Source: Leuctra nigra (Eukaryota > Arthropoda > Insecta > Plecoptera > Leuctridae). From it: a stretch of 64,000 nt of DNA. Below are positions 43,801-47,959 of this stretch, piece by piece; the stretch's first letter is position 1, and every line of letters starts with the position of its first letter. The DNA lies in contig OW203763.1 of NCBI GenBank assembly GCA_934045905.1, forward strand, positions 40,268,724 through 40,332,723. The letters are read 5' to 3'. The translations under genes and the position numbers were made by a program. The notes under the pieces are model-generated. The model was not told the DNA's origin, ran no database searches, and saw only the letters and a program-made list of their open reading frames with translations.

Positions 43801-44665
43801 GATGCGCAACGTTTGAGGATGTGCTGGTTTGAGGATGCACTACGTGCAATGATGTGCAACATGCTGGTGTGTGAAAGTGCATTGTATGAGGTCATGTAAC
43901 ATACGAGGATGTGCAACATACGAGGACGTGCAACATACGAGGACGTGCAACATACGAGGACGTGCAACATACGAGGACGTGCAACATACGAGCATGTGCA
44001 ACGTATGGAGATGTGCAACGTTTGAGGATGTGCTGGTTTGATGATGTGCAACATGTTGGTGTGTGAGAGTGCATTGTATGAGGACATGTAACACACGAGG
44101 ATGTGCAACATACGAGGACGTGCAACATACGAGGACGTGCAACATACGAGGACGTGCAACATATGGAGATGTGCAACGTTTGAGGATGCACTACATACAA
44201 TGATGTGCAACATGCTGGTGTGTGAATGTGCATTGTATGAGGACATGTAACATACGAGGATGTGCAATATACGAGGATGTGCAGCGTATGGAGATGTGCA
44301 GCAATTGAGGATGTGCATTTTTTGAGGATGTGCATTGTCGAGGATGTGCTGGTATGAGGATGTGTAACATAGAAAGATGTGTAAAGTGAAAGAAGTCATT
44401 ATTTGATATATTTTTCTTCAATTATCATTAATTAATTATGCATAATAAACACTTTCGAATTAAATATAAATAATAACTATTGGTACCTAATCATAAATAA
44501 TAAAATCATAATAAAATCTTTTTCTGAAGTACCTATTTATTATGAATAATTTTGTTTTTGTTTTTTCAGGTTCTCAGCTGGGTTTCACTTCCATTCCACT
44601 ACATGCTGGATAAATTGGAGATGATACTACCCTCAAATCTACTGCAGCAATTGTCAAGAATATGA
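18265..44665 (+). CDS. ST7: ST7 homologue (suppressor of tumorigenicity 7), ten visible coding exons
   Basis: The joined exons give a protein closely matching animal ST7, a conserved membrane-associated protein of unclear biochemical role. Coding exons: 18265-18274, 19056-19138, 19229-19394, 21261-21431, 23973-24206, 25101-25198, 25281-25471, 25640-25742, 27183-27426 and 44570-44665. All junctions are GT-AG and phases agree through exon 9. Signature stretches include [19 protein letters not shown] (a membrane helix near residues 15-33), [42 protein letters not shown] and [20 protein letters not shown]. About 433 codons are visible before the break and 31 after. The vertebrate segment starting FHEVSVYPKKELPFF and carrying a second hydrophobic helix is missing. 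The short MWDST N-terminus resembles insect ST7 as I recall it. Confidence 0.93.
19056..19138 (+). CDS. ST7: ST7 exon 2
   Basis: Acceptor TATTTCATTTCAG, donor TTG|GTACGT. Encodes [20 protein letters not shown] and the start of the hydrophobic segment ending ISGLIL. 83 nt, leaving phase 0. Confidence 0.93.
19229..19394 (+). CDS. ST7: ST7 exon 3
   Basis: Acceptor TTGTTGTAG, donor CCAG|GTGAGC. Encodes [19 protein letters not shown], then a less conserved Thr/Ala/Asn-rich linker ending TSQQSVP. The linker is variable in length between species. 166 nt, leaving phase 1. Confidence 0.93.
19769..19805. repeat. ATT microsatellite
   Basis: Uninterrupted run of ATT/TTA triplets with one early imperfection, inside ST7 intron 3. 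Confidence 0.9.
20870..21072. mobile_element. short TIR element (MITE-like)
   Basis: CCCATTTACATGGTCAAATT near the left end pairs with AATTTGATCGTGTAAATG-AATGGG near the right, with TTTTCTGTCAA and TTGACAGAAAA paired further in. About 200 bp, within ST7 intron 3. TA dinucleotides flank it, but the exact ends are uncertain. Confidence 0.65.
21261..21431 (+). CDS. ST7: ST7 exon 4
   Basis: Acceptor GGATGTTGCAG, donor GAGA|GTAAGT. Encodes [20 protein letters not shown] and the family hallmark [17 protein letters not shown], then [10 protein letters not shown], which is less conserved. 171 nt, leaving phase 1. Confidence 0.95.
22791..23736. mobile_element. hAT-type MITE with TATACGTATA arrays
   Basis: Ends CAGGGTTGGGTGCGTATA and TATACGCACCCATCCCTG are near-perfect inverted copies. 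Flanks are CATAGAAA on both sides (22783-22790 and 23737-23744). Subterminal zones (22800-22875 and 23615-23725) are arrays of TATACGTATAAAAC-type words. The core carries a second MITE at 23174-23358. No transposase. Confidence 0.9.
23174..23358. mobile_element. PIF/Harbinger-like MITE, copy 1
   Basis: Left GACTGCAAACACACGGGGCG and right the inverted CGCACCGTGTGTTTGCAGCC. The interior CGCCGGCGAGACGCCGAGAAG and GCATTGAGTCTTATGGGAGC is shared with the element at 57535-57807. It sits inside the hAT MITE. Confidence 0.8.
23973..24206 (+). CDS. ST7: ST7 exon 5
   Basis: Acceptor GATTTCTTGCAG, donor CACA|GTGAGT. Encodes [20 protein letters not shown], then a helical region [20 protein letters not shown] and [18 protein letters not shown]. 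This part of ST7 resembles TPR-like helical repeats. Much more GC-rich than the flanking introns. 234 nt, leaving phase 1. Confidence 0.95.
24230..24433. mobile_element. MITE-A copy 2 (single-unit form)
   Basis: CACCCAACAAATCATAACAG at the left and the inverted AAATACCGTTTATCATTTGTTGAGT at the right, with internal GAAATCAGAGCTCACC and CATAGACTTCATCGGATGAT. It has one copy of the segment that is amplified at 9147-10385. It lies 24 bp after the ST7 exon 5 donor. Confidence 0.85.
24437..25100. other. rest of ST7 intron 5
   Basis: No repeat or gene recognised. Confidence 0.5.
25101..25198 (+). CDS. ST7: ST7 exon 6
   Basis: Acceptor TTTTTACAG, donor GAT|GTAAGT. Encodes [20 protein letters not shown] and [13 protein letters not shown], highly conserved. 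98 nt, leaving phase 0. Confidence 0.95.
25281..25471 (+). CDS. ST7: ST7 exon 7
   Basis: Acceptor TTTGTTTCCAG, donor AA|GTAAGT. Encodes [20 protein letters not shown] and [20 protein letters not shown], almost invariant in animals. 191 nt, leaving phase 2. Confidence 0.95.
25640..25742 (+). CDS. ST7: ST7 exon 8
   Basis: Acceptor TTGTTACTAG, donor AAA|GTAAGA. Encodes [20 protein letters not shown] and [14 protein letters not shown]. 103 nt, leaving phase 0. Confidence 0.95.
25743..27182. other. ST7 intron 8
   Basis: AT-rich with no repeat or gene recognised; the short ORFs at 26049-26291 and 26557-26769 are unsupported. Confidence 0.5.
27183..27426 (+). CDS. ST7: ST7 exon 9
   Basis: Acceptor CTTTTTCCAG, donor CCAG|GTAAAG. 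Encodes [40 protein letters not shown] and ends CADRELLP. 244 nt, leaving phase 1. Position +4/+5 of the donor is AA rather than AG, so it is slightly weaker. Confidence 0.95.
28452..28595. repeat. hairpin element
   Basis: CTACGACCACGGTAAG at the left pairs with CTTACCGTGGTCGTAG at the right, and GCGGTCG with CGCGGACCGC-like sequence inside. CpG-rich. Probably a small fold-back or MITE. Confidence 0.65.
28662..29170. mobile_element. fold-back/TIR element
   Basis: The left arm holds GGAAAGATAGGCGACGGAAT and GCGAAAAACCAACTAGGAAA. The right arm holds inverted CTAGTTGGTTTTTCGCC and ATTCCGTCG. Arms are about 60-80 bp around an A-rich core. The arms also contain direct copies of GGAAAGATAGGCGA. 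No coding capacity. Confidence 0.7.
29235..29720. repeat. G/C-rich low-complexity block with homopolymer tracts
   Basis: Starts CAGGGGTGGATCTAGCG, a hAT-like terminus, but the matching right end is not seen. Contains a 20-G run (29261-29280), repeated TCATGGGAGGG and a 23-C run (29691-29713). It shares the cassette TTGCCCCGCAGGGT with blocks at 31050 and 43360. Confidence 0.6.
29868..29919. mobile_element. left end of a hAT-like MITE cut by the assembly gap
   Basis: TAGGGATGGCACTTTTACCG followed by GGTAAATTTACCGGTAAAT palindromic words, then Ns. The terminus matches the TAGGGATGG start at 2197. The right end is not visible. Confidence 0.6.
29920..30119. other. assembly gap (200 N)
   Basis: Exactly 200 unknown bases, probably a fixed-length placeholder. 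It is bordered on the left by a palindromic MITE array and on the right by one arm of a long inverted repeat, both difficult to assemble. Confidence 0.99.
30120..30700. repeat. left arm of a 580-bp inverted repeat
   Basis: Nearly identical, in reverse complement, to 31918-32505. Markers include GGCACATTCAATCATACCAT, GGTCACCGACGGG (as its complement) and GAACTGACTCTTCTGTAATC. The arm runs into the N gap, so it may extend further. Confidence 0.9.
30704..30900 (+). pseudogene. possible relic of a transposon coding segment
   Basis: One frame encodes [14 protein letters not shown]. Just after it another frame reads [20 protein letters not shown] and continues [17 protein letters not shown]. Such YDxxWWxxxVLE segments remind me of C-terminal regions of uncharacterised transposon proteins, but I cannot name the family. 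No full ORF. Confidence 0.3.
31020..31470 (+). repeat. about 178-bp tandem repeat, roughly 2.5 diverged units
   Basis: Units begin near 31040, 31203 and 31380, each with a C-rich block (CGCCCCGCAGGGC, AGCCCTGCAGGGA, GTCCCACAGAGA), then TTTTTTGAAT and AAATAATTGA and TTTCAAAGAAATT. The first unit is preceded by GGGGGTCTGGGGGG. The same cassette occurs in the MITE at 43185. Confidence 0.6.
31733..31758. repeat. 26-G homopolymer
   Basis: Uninterrupted G run; length may be inexact in assembly. Confidence 0.9.
31918..32505. repeat. right arm of the 580-bp inverted repeat
   Basis: Reverse complement of 30120-30700 with a low percentage of differences. The two arms enclose a 1.2-kb spacer. The 75-codon - strand ORF here is the mirror of sequence in the left arm and is not a gene. 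Confidence 0.9.
32506..33755. other. unannotated intronic DNA
   Basis: AT-rich, no gene or repeat recognised. Confidence 0.5.
33756..34700. repeat. diverged tandem repeat, about 268-bp period
   Basis: GCCATTTTGAAACCGGAAGT occurs near 34078, 34346 and 34613, and GAAACCGGAAATGACGT-like words near 33941, 34211 and 34481, all 265-275 bp apart. About 3.5 units. The left edge GTGACCTCTCAAAC and TTTTGCGCCACCCGG is also found at 55018-55062, so this is one end of a dispersed repeat family. Confidence 0.75.
34845..35240. mobile_element. near-perfect long palindrome (fold-back element)
   Basis: TATCCCCATAAAAAACACTT at the left is the exact inverse of AAGTGTTTTTTATGGGGATA at the right. Pairing continues for about 165 bp per arm (for example ACTTGGCTGGTATTTTTACA) around a loop of about 65 bp. 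No coding capacity and no clear target duplication. Confidence 0.9.
35577..35690 (+). pseudogene. LINE reverse-transcriptase fragment
   Basis: One frame reads [20 protein letters not shown] and then [13 protein letters not shown]. This resembles the post-YADD region of non-LTR reverse transcriptases (W..Y.EFG..I...KT..M). No flanking ORF; gypsy-2 is inserted about 80 bp downstream. Confidence 0.5.
35774..35906 (-). repeat. gypsy-2 3' LTR (133 bp)
   Basis: On the - strand starts TGTGATATATG and ends CCTATGACA. It contains TATATAAGGG (TATA-like) and AATAAATA (polyadenylation-like). Identical to the other LTR. Confidence 0.95.
35907..35917 (-). promoter_or_regulatory. gypsy-2 polypurine tract
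   Basis: The - strand reads AAAGAGGGAGA directly before the 3' LTR, the standard plus-strand primer site. Confidence 0.85.
35957..39274 (-). CDS. pol: gypsy-2 Pol (zinc knuckle-protease-RT-RNase H-integrase)
   Basis: 1105-codon polyprotein. A CCHC knuckle [14 protein letters not shown] lies near residue 53. The protease VDTGA is near residue 118 with an intact D-T-G. RT has [19 protein letters not shown] and YIDD near residue 390. RNase H has [14 protein letters not shown] and ETDHKPL. Integrase has the zinc-binding set [14 protein letters not shown] and catalytic residues in [17 protein letters not shown] and QSNGLIERN. The C-terminus is basic. All catalytic motifs look intact. It resembles the mag/K02A2.6-like gypsy group. 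Its first ATG is within gag, in the +1 frame, so translation probably depends on a frameshift or one indel separates the frames. Confidence 0.95.
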   Translation of the reverse strand: MFPWSRKRTGSRRRNLTIRDRKHRQVPLESQNVENVVTNKHGRRCPAENKTCLNCKKIGHFISKCKFKKVQVVNDHEINSSEENEESFFIGIVNDKSGRKTEHDWYVELKTSHAKLRCKVDTGAQANVLPLSLFEKMNVKKRCSNVFLTTLSGEIMPSVGKCSLECKHKGITKVVDFVIVDVKTDPILGLMSSEDMGFVKRVAGLSKNEQVDICKEFKDVFEGMGKIRKPYLQIDKSVKPTVHFPRKFPIALKEQLLTELNRLEKASIIEKVTEPTEWVNSLVVVVKPNRKLRLCLDPSGLNQAIKREHYMIPSFNEITSKLAGAKYFSTVDAYSGFYQIPLDDESSKLCTFNTPMGRYRYKVMPFGLCSAPEVFQRTVKELFSDLEGVDSYIDDILVCGDTKQQHDERLRKMFQRAREANLKLNKDKSKICKTEITYMGHILSASGIRADDSKVKAVMNMQEPSCKKDVERFLGVITYVNQFIPNMSTLMAPLRELLKKDREFQWQEEQKKAFQMLKQVLITGPVLKYYDVKQPVTVSVDASQEGVAAVLLQNNSPVAYASKSFTQTQKNYCQLEKEMWAIVFGCEKFHEYIYGRAVNIETDHKPLEAIYKKPLVQCPPRLQRMLIRLQPYTLSIKYKPGKELFIADTLSRALQTDEEVDNSIELQNCIEAQICSVVENLPMTEEMLRIFQKNTADDEVLGKLREQIKIGWPKCKSDVDVVIRPYWCVREEITSSHDILFKGSKVIVPTNLRRDMLERIHYGHLGISKCKARAQEFLYWPNMNQHIENMVNNCETCLKYRQPNRKEPLQPHDIPARPWEKLGLDLFELQSKQYLLVIDYYSKYVELAYLGKDVTSSNVINHLKSIFARHGVPDKVMSDNGPQFNCHQFREFAKDWEFETITSSPRFPQSNGLIERNIQTIKSLMKKAAHDKKDLYLSLLEYRNTPIGNIGSPAQLLMSRRLKGRIPMSIKDLAPCTKNVNNVRRKMSLNQSQQKKLYDRGARCLKPFKKGDNVRFRNNNNNEWTPARIVNSADRPRSYHIELESGNTIERNRKHLIADKSVVGNNVNKTPPCNLSPEKNVCTSTETPNTSRFGRTIRKPNRLTY
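39078..39827 (-). CDS. gag: gypsy-2 Gag
   Basis: 249 codons, starting [20 protein letters not shown]. The capsid-like region has [30 protein letters not shown] and [12 protein letters not shown], typical of mag-type gypsy Gag. The first half of the zinc knuckle, CGKCGY, is in this frame, but the rest of the finger is in the pol frame. The frame change therefore falls inside the nucleocapsid domain. The last 30 or so residues of this ORF are out-of-frame readthrough. Confidence 0.85.
   Translation of the reverse strand: MNLPPPEKFGANGNTGKEAWKEWKLKFLTYLKATKLNTETEEQQCAILLHGIGEEAVKAFRQFKITKAEEDKIEVLLRKFEEYFIPKVNKTVERHKFFTRLQQEDEKIDQYVTELCALSQSCEFGELKDSLIKDPIVCGIRNDNVRARLLREHDLTLPVAMDICRAEEQAKSHLKEIVEEKTTHNVSVVKKENWFPKKKFDNPRQKTQASSAGIAECGKCGYKQTWKKMPSREQDVLKLQEDRTFHQQM
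39911..39928 (-). promoter_or_regulatory. gypsy-2 primer-binding site
   Basis: The - strand reads TGGCGCAGTCGGCAGCAG immediately after the 5' LTR. It starts with the obligatory TGG. I could not assign the tRNA; the sequence looks more like a tRNA D-arm/A-box than a known acceptor stem. Confidence 0.7.
39929..40061 (-). repeat. gypsy-2 5' LTR (133 bp)
   Basis: Identical base for base to 35774-35906. It would drive transcription of the element from a TATATAAG box on the - strand. Confidence 0.95.
40067..40430. other. unannotated DNA between gypsy-2 and LINE-1 relic
   Basis: No gene recognised. A short inverted pair CTGCGGATTGGTTAAATCCGCAG lies at about 40379-40401. Confidence 0.45.
40431..41098 (+). 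pseudogene. LINE relic a (non-LTR reverse transcriptase, degenerate)
   Basis: Reads [20 protein letters not shown] (RT motif B), then with frameshifts [13 protein letters not shown], where the catalytic YADD has become YANN. Then come [16 protein letters not shown], a YLG-like motif and [17 protein letters not shown] sequence. This matches the CFDP2-like/endonuclease-RT LINE type. Both ends are missing, several stops are present and the catalytic aspartates are lost. LINE b inserted at its downstream edge. Confidence 0.75.
41118..42842 (+). mobile_element. LINE b, 5'-truncated non-LTR retrotransposon with target duplication
   Basis: Flanked by a 19-bp duplication TTTCAATGCAATTGTTATA (41099-41117 and 42843-42861). 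Contains RT motif A ([11 protein letters not shown] near 41180), motif B ([16 protein letters not shown]), the intact catalytic FADD and downstream [12 protein letters not shown]. The C-terminal [20 protein letters not shown] has the C-C-H-C finger typical of many LINEs. The 3' end has AATAAAATAATTC and a TTCTTATTC tail. Reading frames shift at least twice, so it is inactive. The 5' half (endonuclease, ORF1) is absent, as is usual for target-primed insertion. Confidence 0.9.
41273..42572 (+). pseudogene. LINE b reverse transcriptase to C-terminal finger, three frame segments
   Basis: Segments 41273-41677 (motifs B and C, with [14 protein letters not shown]), 41695-42237 (thumb region, [19 protein letters not shown]) and 42165-42572 (C-terminal finger) are colinear parts of one protein in different frames. 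The catalytic pair is kept, so frame damage and 5' truncation, not motif loss, mark it as dead. Confidence 0.85.
42862..43176. other. unannotated DNA after LINE b
   Basis: Contains CCCCAAAAGTAAATTCCCGGGAA-like imperfect palindromic words around 42910-42965 and a CA/GACA-rich patch at 43000-43025. No gene. Confidence 0.45.
43185..43756. mobile_element. hAT-type MITE
   Basis: Ends CAGTGGTACTCAACCT and AGGTTGAGTACCACTG are inverted, and CTCTATAT flanks both sides (43177-43184, 43757-43764). Near the right end GGCCGCATGCGGCC is a perfect palindrome, with GCGGGCCGCATT near the left. The core has two GCCCCGCAGGGCG cassettes. CAGTGGT..CTCAACC is a widespread animal hAT terminus. No transposase. Confidence 0.92.
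43765..44385. repeat. 17-bp minisatellite with higher-order structure
   Basis: The base unit resembles ACATACGAGGACGTGCA (17 bp), with variants ending GATGTGCA, repeated about 36 times. A longer cycle (cores at about 43790, 43998 and 44160) contains GTGCTGGTTTGAGGATG and CATGCTGGTGTGTGAAAGTG. It yields long spurious - strand ORFs rich in His, Ser, Cys and Leu. It begins directly at the right target duplication of the preceding MITE and lies about 190 bp before the last ST7 exon. Confidence 0.93.
44570..44665 (+). CDS. ST7: ST7 terminal exon
   Basis: Acceptor TTTTTGTTTTTTCAG, then 31 codons and TGA. The product [31 protein letters not shown] aligns with the end of a known vertebrate ST7 isoform (FLSTLFAPLNFVMEKVE, ILPSS, QLTRI). 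It starts in phase 0. This shows the gene is not truncated and that a single short segment upstream is what is missing. Confidence 0.85.
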   Translation, partial: VLSWVSLPFHYMLDKLEMILPSNLLQQLSRI

Positions 44666-44830
44666 AGCAACACACTTCCAGCCGATTGTATGCCGTCGAC
44701 TTAATGCCATAGAGTCGTATTTGAGGAGAGTAGAGTGGCATTGTTTGGATCTGATGTTTCTATGTCCGGCTCGTTGCAAACTACATTAGGAAATGAGGCT
44801 GTGTAATAAACTCATTCGACAGCACTTGTA
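44666..44830 (+). terminator. ST7: ST7 3' UTR with poly(A) signal
   Basis: AATAAA at 44805-44810, about 140 bp after the stop; a second candidate, AAATAAAT, lies near 44928. Cleavage would fall at about 44825-44835. Confidence 0.6.
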
Positions 44831-45195
44831 AGTTGACACAAGCATTGCAGATGAATTCTTGGTTGTCTGTCAATTCAGTGTAATTTTTATTTATTTATTT
44901 TATTTATTTAATTTTACACAGCTTTGGAAATAAATTTCCGGTGGCTGGAGATGGAATAACATATATAAAATACATTTAAGTGTTGTAGCAATGCTGCGGG
45001 AGACACTTTTGTTGCAATGCAATCTTCTTGTCTGAGTTTAAGAATTATATTCCATACAGTGGCATACTCAACGTGACATTTAGGACTTGACTTTATTTTA
45101 AATTGCACTATTTTGTGCACAGACTTGTGTTTCCGTAGAACAATCGGAAGAAGTTTTGCCATATTGAGAGAATGGTAACGGTCAACGTTCTAGTA
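44831..45195. other. unannotated DNA after ST7
   Basis: A TTTA-rich stretch at 44887-44915 and AT-rich sequence. The 82-codon - strand ORF (45162-44914) is not recognised. Confidence 0.45.
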
Positions 45196-45203
45196 CCCAG
45201 CTT

Positions 45204-45763
45204 CAGAGCAGGCCCGTGAATTTTTCGGCACCCTGGGCAAGAATTTTTTTGGCTGCCCCCCTCCCCTCCCCCTTTTTCCCGGGATACTATATCGCCCGTG
45301 TACAATGGGGGGTCTGGGGGTAGAGTCCGCCAGTACACGGGGATCCGGGGCGCACGGCCCCGGATTTTTTTTACATTTTAATTCGAATTGATGTATTTTC
45401 ATGCATTTTAGAGACTTGAAGCTTCCCTAGTTCCCTAGTATTTTAGTACATTTTGGGAGCTAATAGCAAACATTTTTAAATTTGCATTAAAATGTGCGTT
45501 GTGCGTTGTTGTCAATGTCAGGAAACGAACAATGCACTGTAATGATATCACACACACATGCAAAACGCATTTACTATCATACGCACATATTGAGAAATAC
45601 CAGATGCCATGTTCTGTGTTTTATCCAGATCAGTTTTAATGGAAATAAATGTTTTTATTATATTTAAAAAAAAACATATCTATATCATTTGACAATTTGG
45701 CGCCCCCTAAATCTCGGAGCCCCCGGCATGCACCCGGGTCGCCCTACCCACGGGCCGGCCCTG
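45204..45763. mobile_element. hAT-type MITE
   Basis: The right end, inverted, reads CAGGGCCGGCCCGTGGGTAG and the left reads CAGAGCAGGCCCGTGAATTT, an imperfect TIR. The flanks are perfect 8-bp copies CCCAGCTT (45196-45203 and 45764-45771). G/C-rich ends (GGCGCCCCCTAAATC, GATCCGGGGCGCACGGCCCC) surround an AT-rich core. 560 bp, non-coding. Confidence 0.9.
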
Positions 45764-45889
45764 CCCAGCTTTAAGTACGGATGATGTTAATGGGTTCGAT
45801 GATCGATATTGTAAGCACAAAACAAATTTTATATCATTGATTTGAAATATACAGGAATCGTACTATCAATACTATAATTCTTTTCAAAA

Positions 45890-46071
45890 AGTTCGAACTG
45901 TAGCTCAAAAAGTATGAAGTTCGAACTGTATCTCTATCAGTATAAAGTTCAAACTGTAGCTCAAATGGTATAAAGGTCGAACTGTATTCCATTAGTATCA
46001 AGTTCGAACCGTAGCTCAAACAGTACGAAGTTCGAACCGTAGCTCAATCCGTATGGAACTCAAACTGTTCG
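45890..46071. repeat. 28-bp minisatellite, about 6.5 units
   Basis: Unit AGTTCGAACTGTAGCTCAAA-AAGTATGA with scattered substitutions. The AGTTCGAACT core is a perfect palindrome. Confidence 0.9.
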
Positions 46072-46697
46072 TATTTGTTTAATTCAGACTGCACTGCACC
46101 TCAATCTTGGAAGAGTTTTATTGTTGCTAGCGTCAACTCTTAAATGCAAAAATAATGAAATAAAGTCCAATTTTCATTTAAAAATTAAATTTCATTTGCA
46201 TAATCGACTGTAATTAAGGTGTACCTACTTGTGTAACTACACTTTTGAATGTGGTTTCTTTGATTTTCTAACATATTTGCGTGTACAATATATCAAAATG
46301 AGATTTTTGCTTGGTAACTAGATTGAAAAAATTGAATTACATATCATTTCAAGTAAAACTACATCTTGTTGGGTGAGAAGGGGGAGCGTGGGGTGGGGAG
46401 CGTGGGGTGGGGAGCGCCTTGTCGGAGAGCTTGATGACGAGGGGGCGGGACTTGTTGACCATTTCAACAAGACCCTGACCCTTCCTCTGCTTCACGCTCC
46501 TTCTCTGTCTCTCGCGGTTTCCGCTCCTCGGCACGCTCCCATGTTCTGGTCGCACTGCTTGGCGCGTGTGTTTTGGTTGCAACGGCGTGGAATGAAGCAC
46601 TGCGCCGGTCGGGCTTTGGAAACCGCGCTCTCCTTCTGCTCCGCCTCCTCTAGCCCCAGCTTCCTGCGTCTGCGCTCCTGACTACGCCAGAGGAAAC

Positions 46698-46974
46698 CGG
46701 ACCAAAGGAAGGAGCAGCGCCAGAAGGTGCTGGAGGCGGAACGCAAGGCGCGGGAGTTTTTACGCCAACCGGCACAGCTCCCGCTCGTCGCTGCAGGAGA
46801 ATGCCGCTCCCTCCACTTCCCACCTCGCCAACAACCAAGTAGAAGTAGATGTTGGCGAGGTCGAAAGTGGAGGGAGCGGCTTTCCCATGCAGCGAGGAGC
46901 GGGAGCTGCGCGGGTTGGCGGGAAACTCTTCCGCCTCCAGACCTTCTGGCGCTGCTCGTCCTTCCTCTGGTCCG
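46698..46974. repeat. inverted duplication within the TPX2-like copy
   Basis: 46698-46833 is repeated in reverse complement at 46850-46974, with a loop of about 16 bp. GCTCCCTCCACTT and AAGTGGAGGGAGC, and CAGCTCCCGCTC and GAGCGGGAGCTG, show the pairing. One arm therefore reads the coiled-coil sequence LEAERKAREFLRQ on the + strand, opposite to the rest of the pseudogene. Confidence 0.8.
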
Positions 46975-46990
46975 CCTGCTCTGGCGCTGC

Positions 46991-47182
46991 TTCTTCCTCT
47001 GGTACGCCTGCTCTGGTGCTCCTCCTTCCTCTGATCTGCCTGCTCTGCCGCTGCTCCTTCATCTGGTCCGCCTGCTCTGGCGCTGCTTCTTCCTCTGGTA
47101 CGCCTGCTCTGGTGCTCCTCCTTCCTCTGATCTGCCTGCTCTGCCGCTGCTCCTTCATCTGGTCCGCCTGCTCTGGCGCTGC
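46991..47182 (-). repeat. 96-bp direct repeat, two units
   Basis: TTCTTCCTCTGGTACGCCTG starts both 46991 and 47087, and the 96-bp units are identical or nearly so. They consist of shorter CTGGTCCGCCTGCTCTGGCG words, encoding the Gln/Glu-rich tract of the TPX2-like copy. Confidence 0.85.
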
Positions 47183-47959
47183 TCCTTCCTCTGGTCCGCC
47201 TGCTCTGGCGCTGCTCCTTACTCTGGTCCACCTGCTCTGGCGCTGCTCCTTCCTCTGGTCCGCCTGCTCTGCTGCTCCTTGAAGCTGAACAGCTGCACTT
47301 GCGTGTGGCGGCGGTGGGCCTTGACCTTGGGACCGAGAAGATGGCGAAGTGGTTCACCTCCTTGGCGCCAACCACGTCCTCCTTGTAATTATCGTCGATG
47401 ACTTTCTTCTTGACGGAGCTCTGTGGACGCACGAAGGCGGGAGTGATTGGCTCTGTGACCTTGACCAGTTTGTCCTTGAGGCCCGAGGGTCCGGCTAGCA
47501 TGGCGCGCGGCATCGGAGCCTCGGCGACCTTGGGCTTGGGCTCCACATGGGTGAATTTGTACGGCTGTACGGTCGTCACCTTCTATGCGCTTGCCGAGCT
47601 GAGGGGTCTTGAACACTCTAGGATTCAGTGGCAGGGCCTTGGTCTCTTGTCTGATGGTCTGCATCTGCTGGGTCTCCTCTATCGCGTATGAGGGGGCGTG
47701 GGTGGGCCCGGCGCGGAGCTTGGTCTGCAGCGCGGGACTGACGGGTCGTGCCACTTGCGCTTGCCGGCTGCTTTGGGCGCCGCGCTGGGTGGTTTCATTG
47801 CCGGCACCAGCATGTGTAGAGCCTTTAGCGGCCCAGGTTCTGCCTTCTGTGGCCCCTTGATCTTAACTCGTCTGTCAAAAGAGACGCCAGGCGTGGCCAG
47901 CTGGCTTCCAGGAGTCCTGCGGCCCTCGCTCACCCCCTGGCCCATTGCAATGATTATGA

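Larger units (their letters stand above)
27427..44569. other. ST7 intron region, about 17 kb, penultimate exon not visible
   Basis: Exon 9 ends in phase 1 and the last exon starts in phase 0, so at least one exon of length 3n+2 must lie between. I found no sequence here for the expected FHEVSVYPKKELPFF segment. The region is filled with hairpin elements, poly-G/poly-C tracts, an N gap, a 580-bp inverted repeat, gypsy-2, nested LINEs, a hAT MITE and a minisatellite. Confidence 0.7.
46349..47945 (-). pseudogene. TPX2-like processed pseudogene (frameshifted retrocopy)
   Basis: TPX2 is a microtubule-binding spindle assembly factor. Three - strand frames in order give colinear pieces: VKIKGPQKAEPGPLKALHML (frame of 47945), then SPALQTKLRAGPTHAPSYAI and KALPLNPRVFKTPQLGKRIE (47754), then VQPYKFTHVEPKPKVAEAPM and KVTEPITPAFVRPQSSVKKK (47579). 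The SPALxTK, KALPLNP and ITPAF motifs are typical of TPX2. A Gln/Glu/Arg-rich repeat follows, then a tail near 46450 with MVNKSRPLVIKLSDKALPTP, like the TPX2 C-terminus. There are no introns over 1.6 kb, at least two frameshifts and an internal inverted duplication, so it is not functional as read. Strikingly GC-rich against its surroundings. Identification is from motif memory only. Confidence 0.6.

Noticed and set aside
43629..44399. 256-codon - strand ORF plus overlapping 147- and 101-codon ORFs
   Set aside because: All three - strand frames stay open because the 17-bp minisatellite unit lacks stops; composition is His/Cys/Ser/Leu repeats.
44570..44630. Reading the ST7 last exon in the +1 frame ([14 protein letters not shown])
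   Set aside because: The phase-0 frame matches the known ST7 C-terminus; the other frame ends after 14 residues with no similarity.
46727..47401. 224-codon + strand ORF
   Set aside because: It is the antisense of the TPX2-like copy, rich in Leu/Ala/Cys, and open because of the GC-rich repeat.
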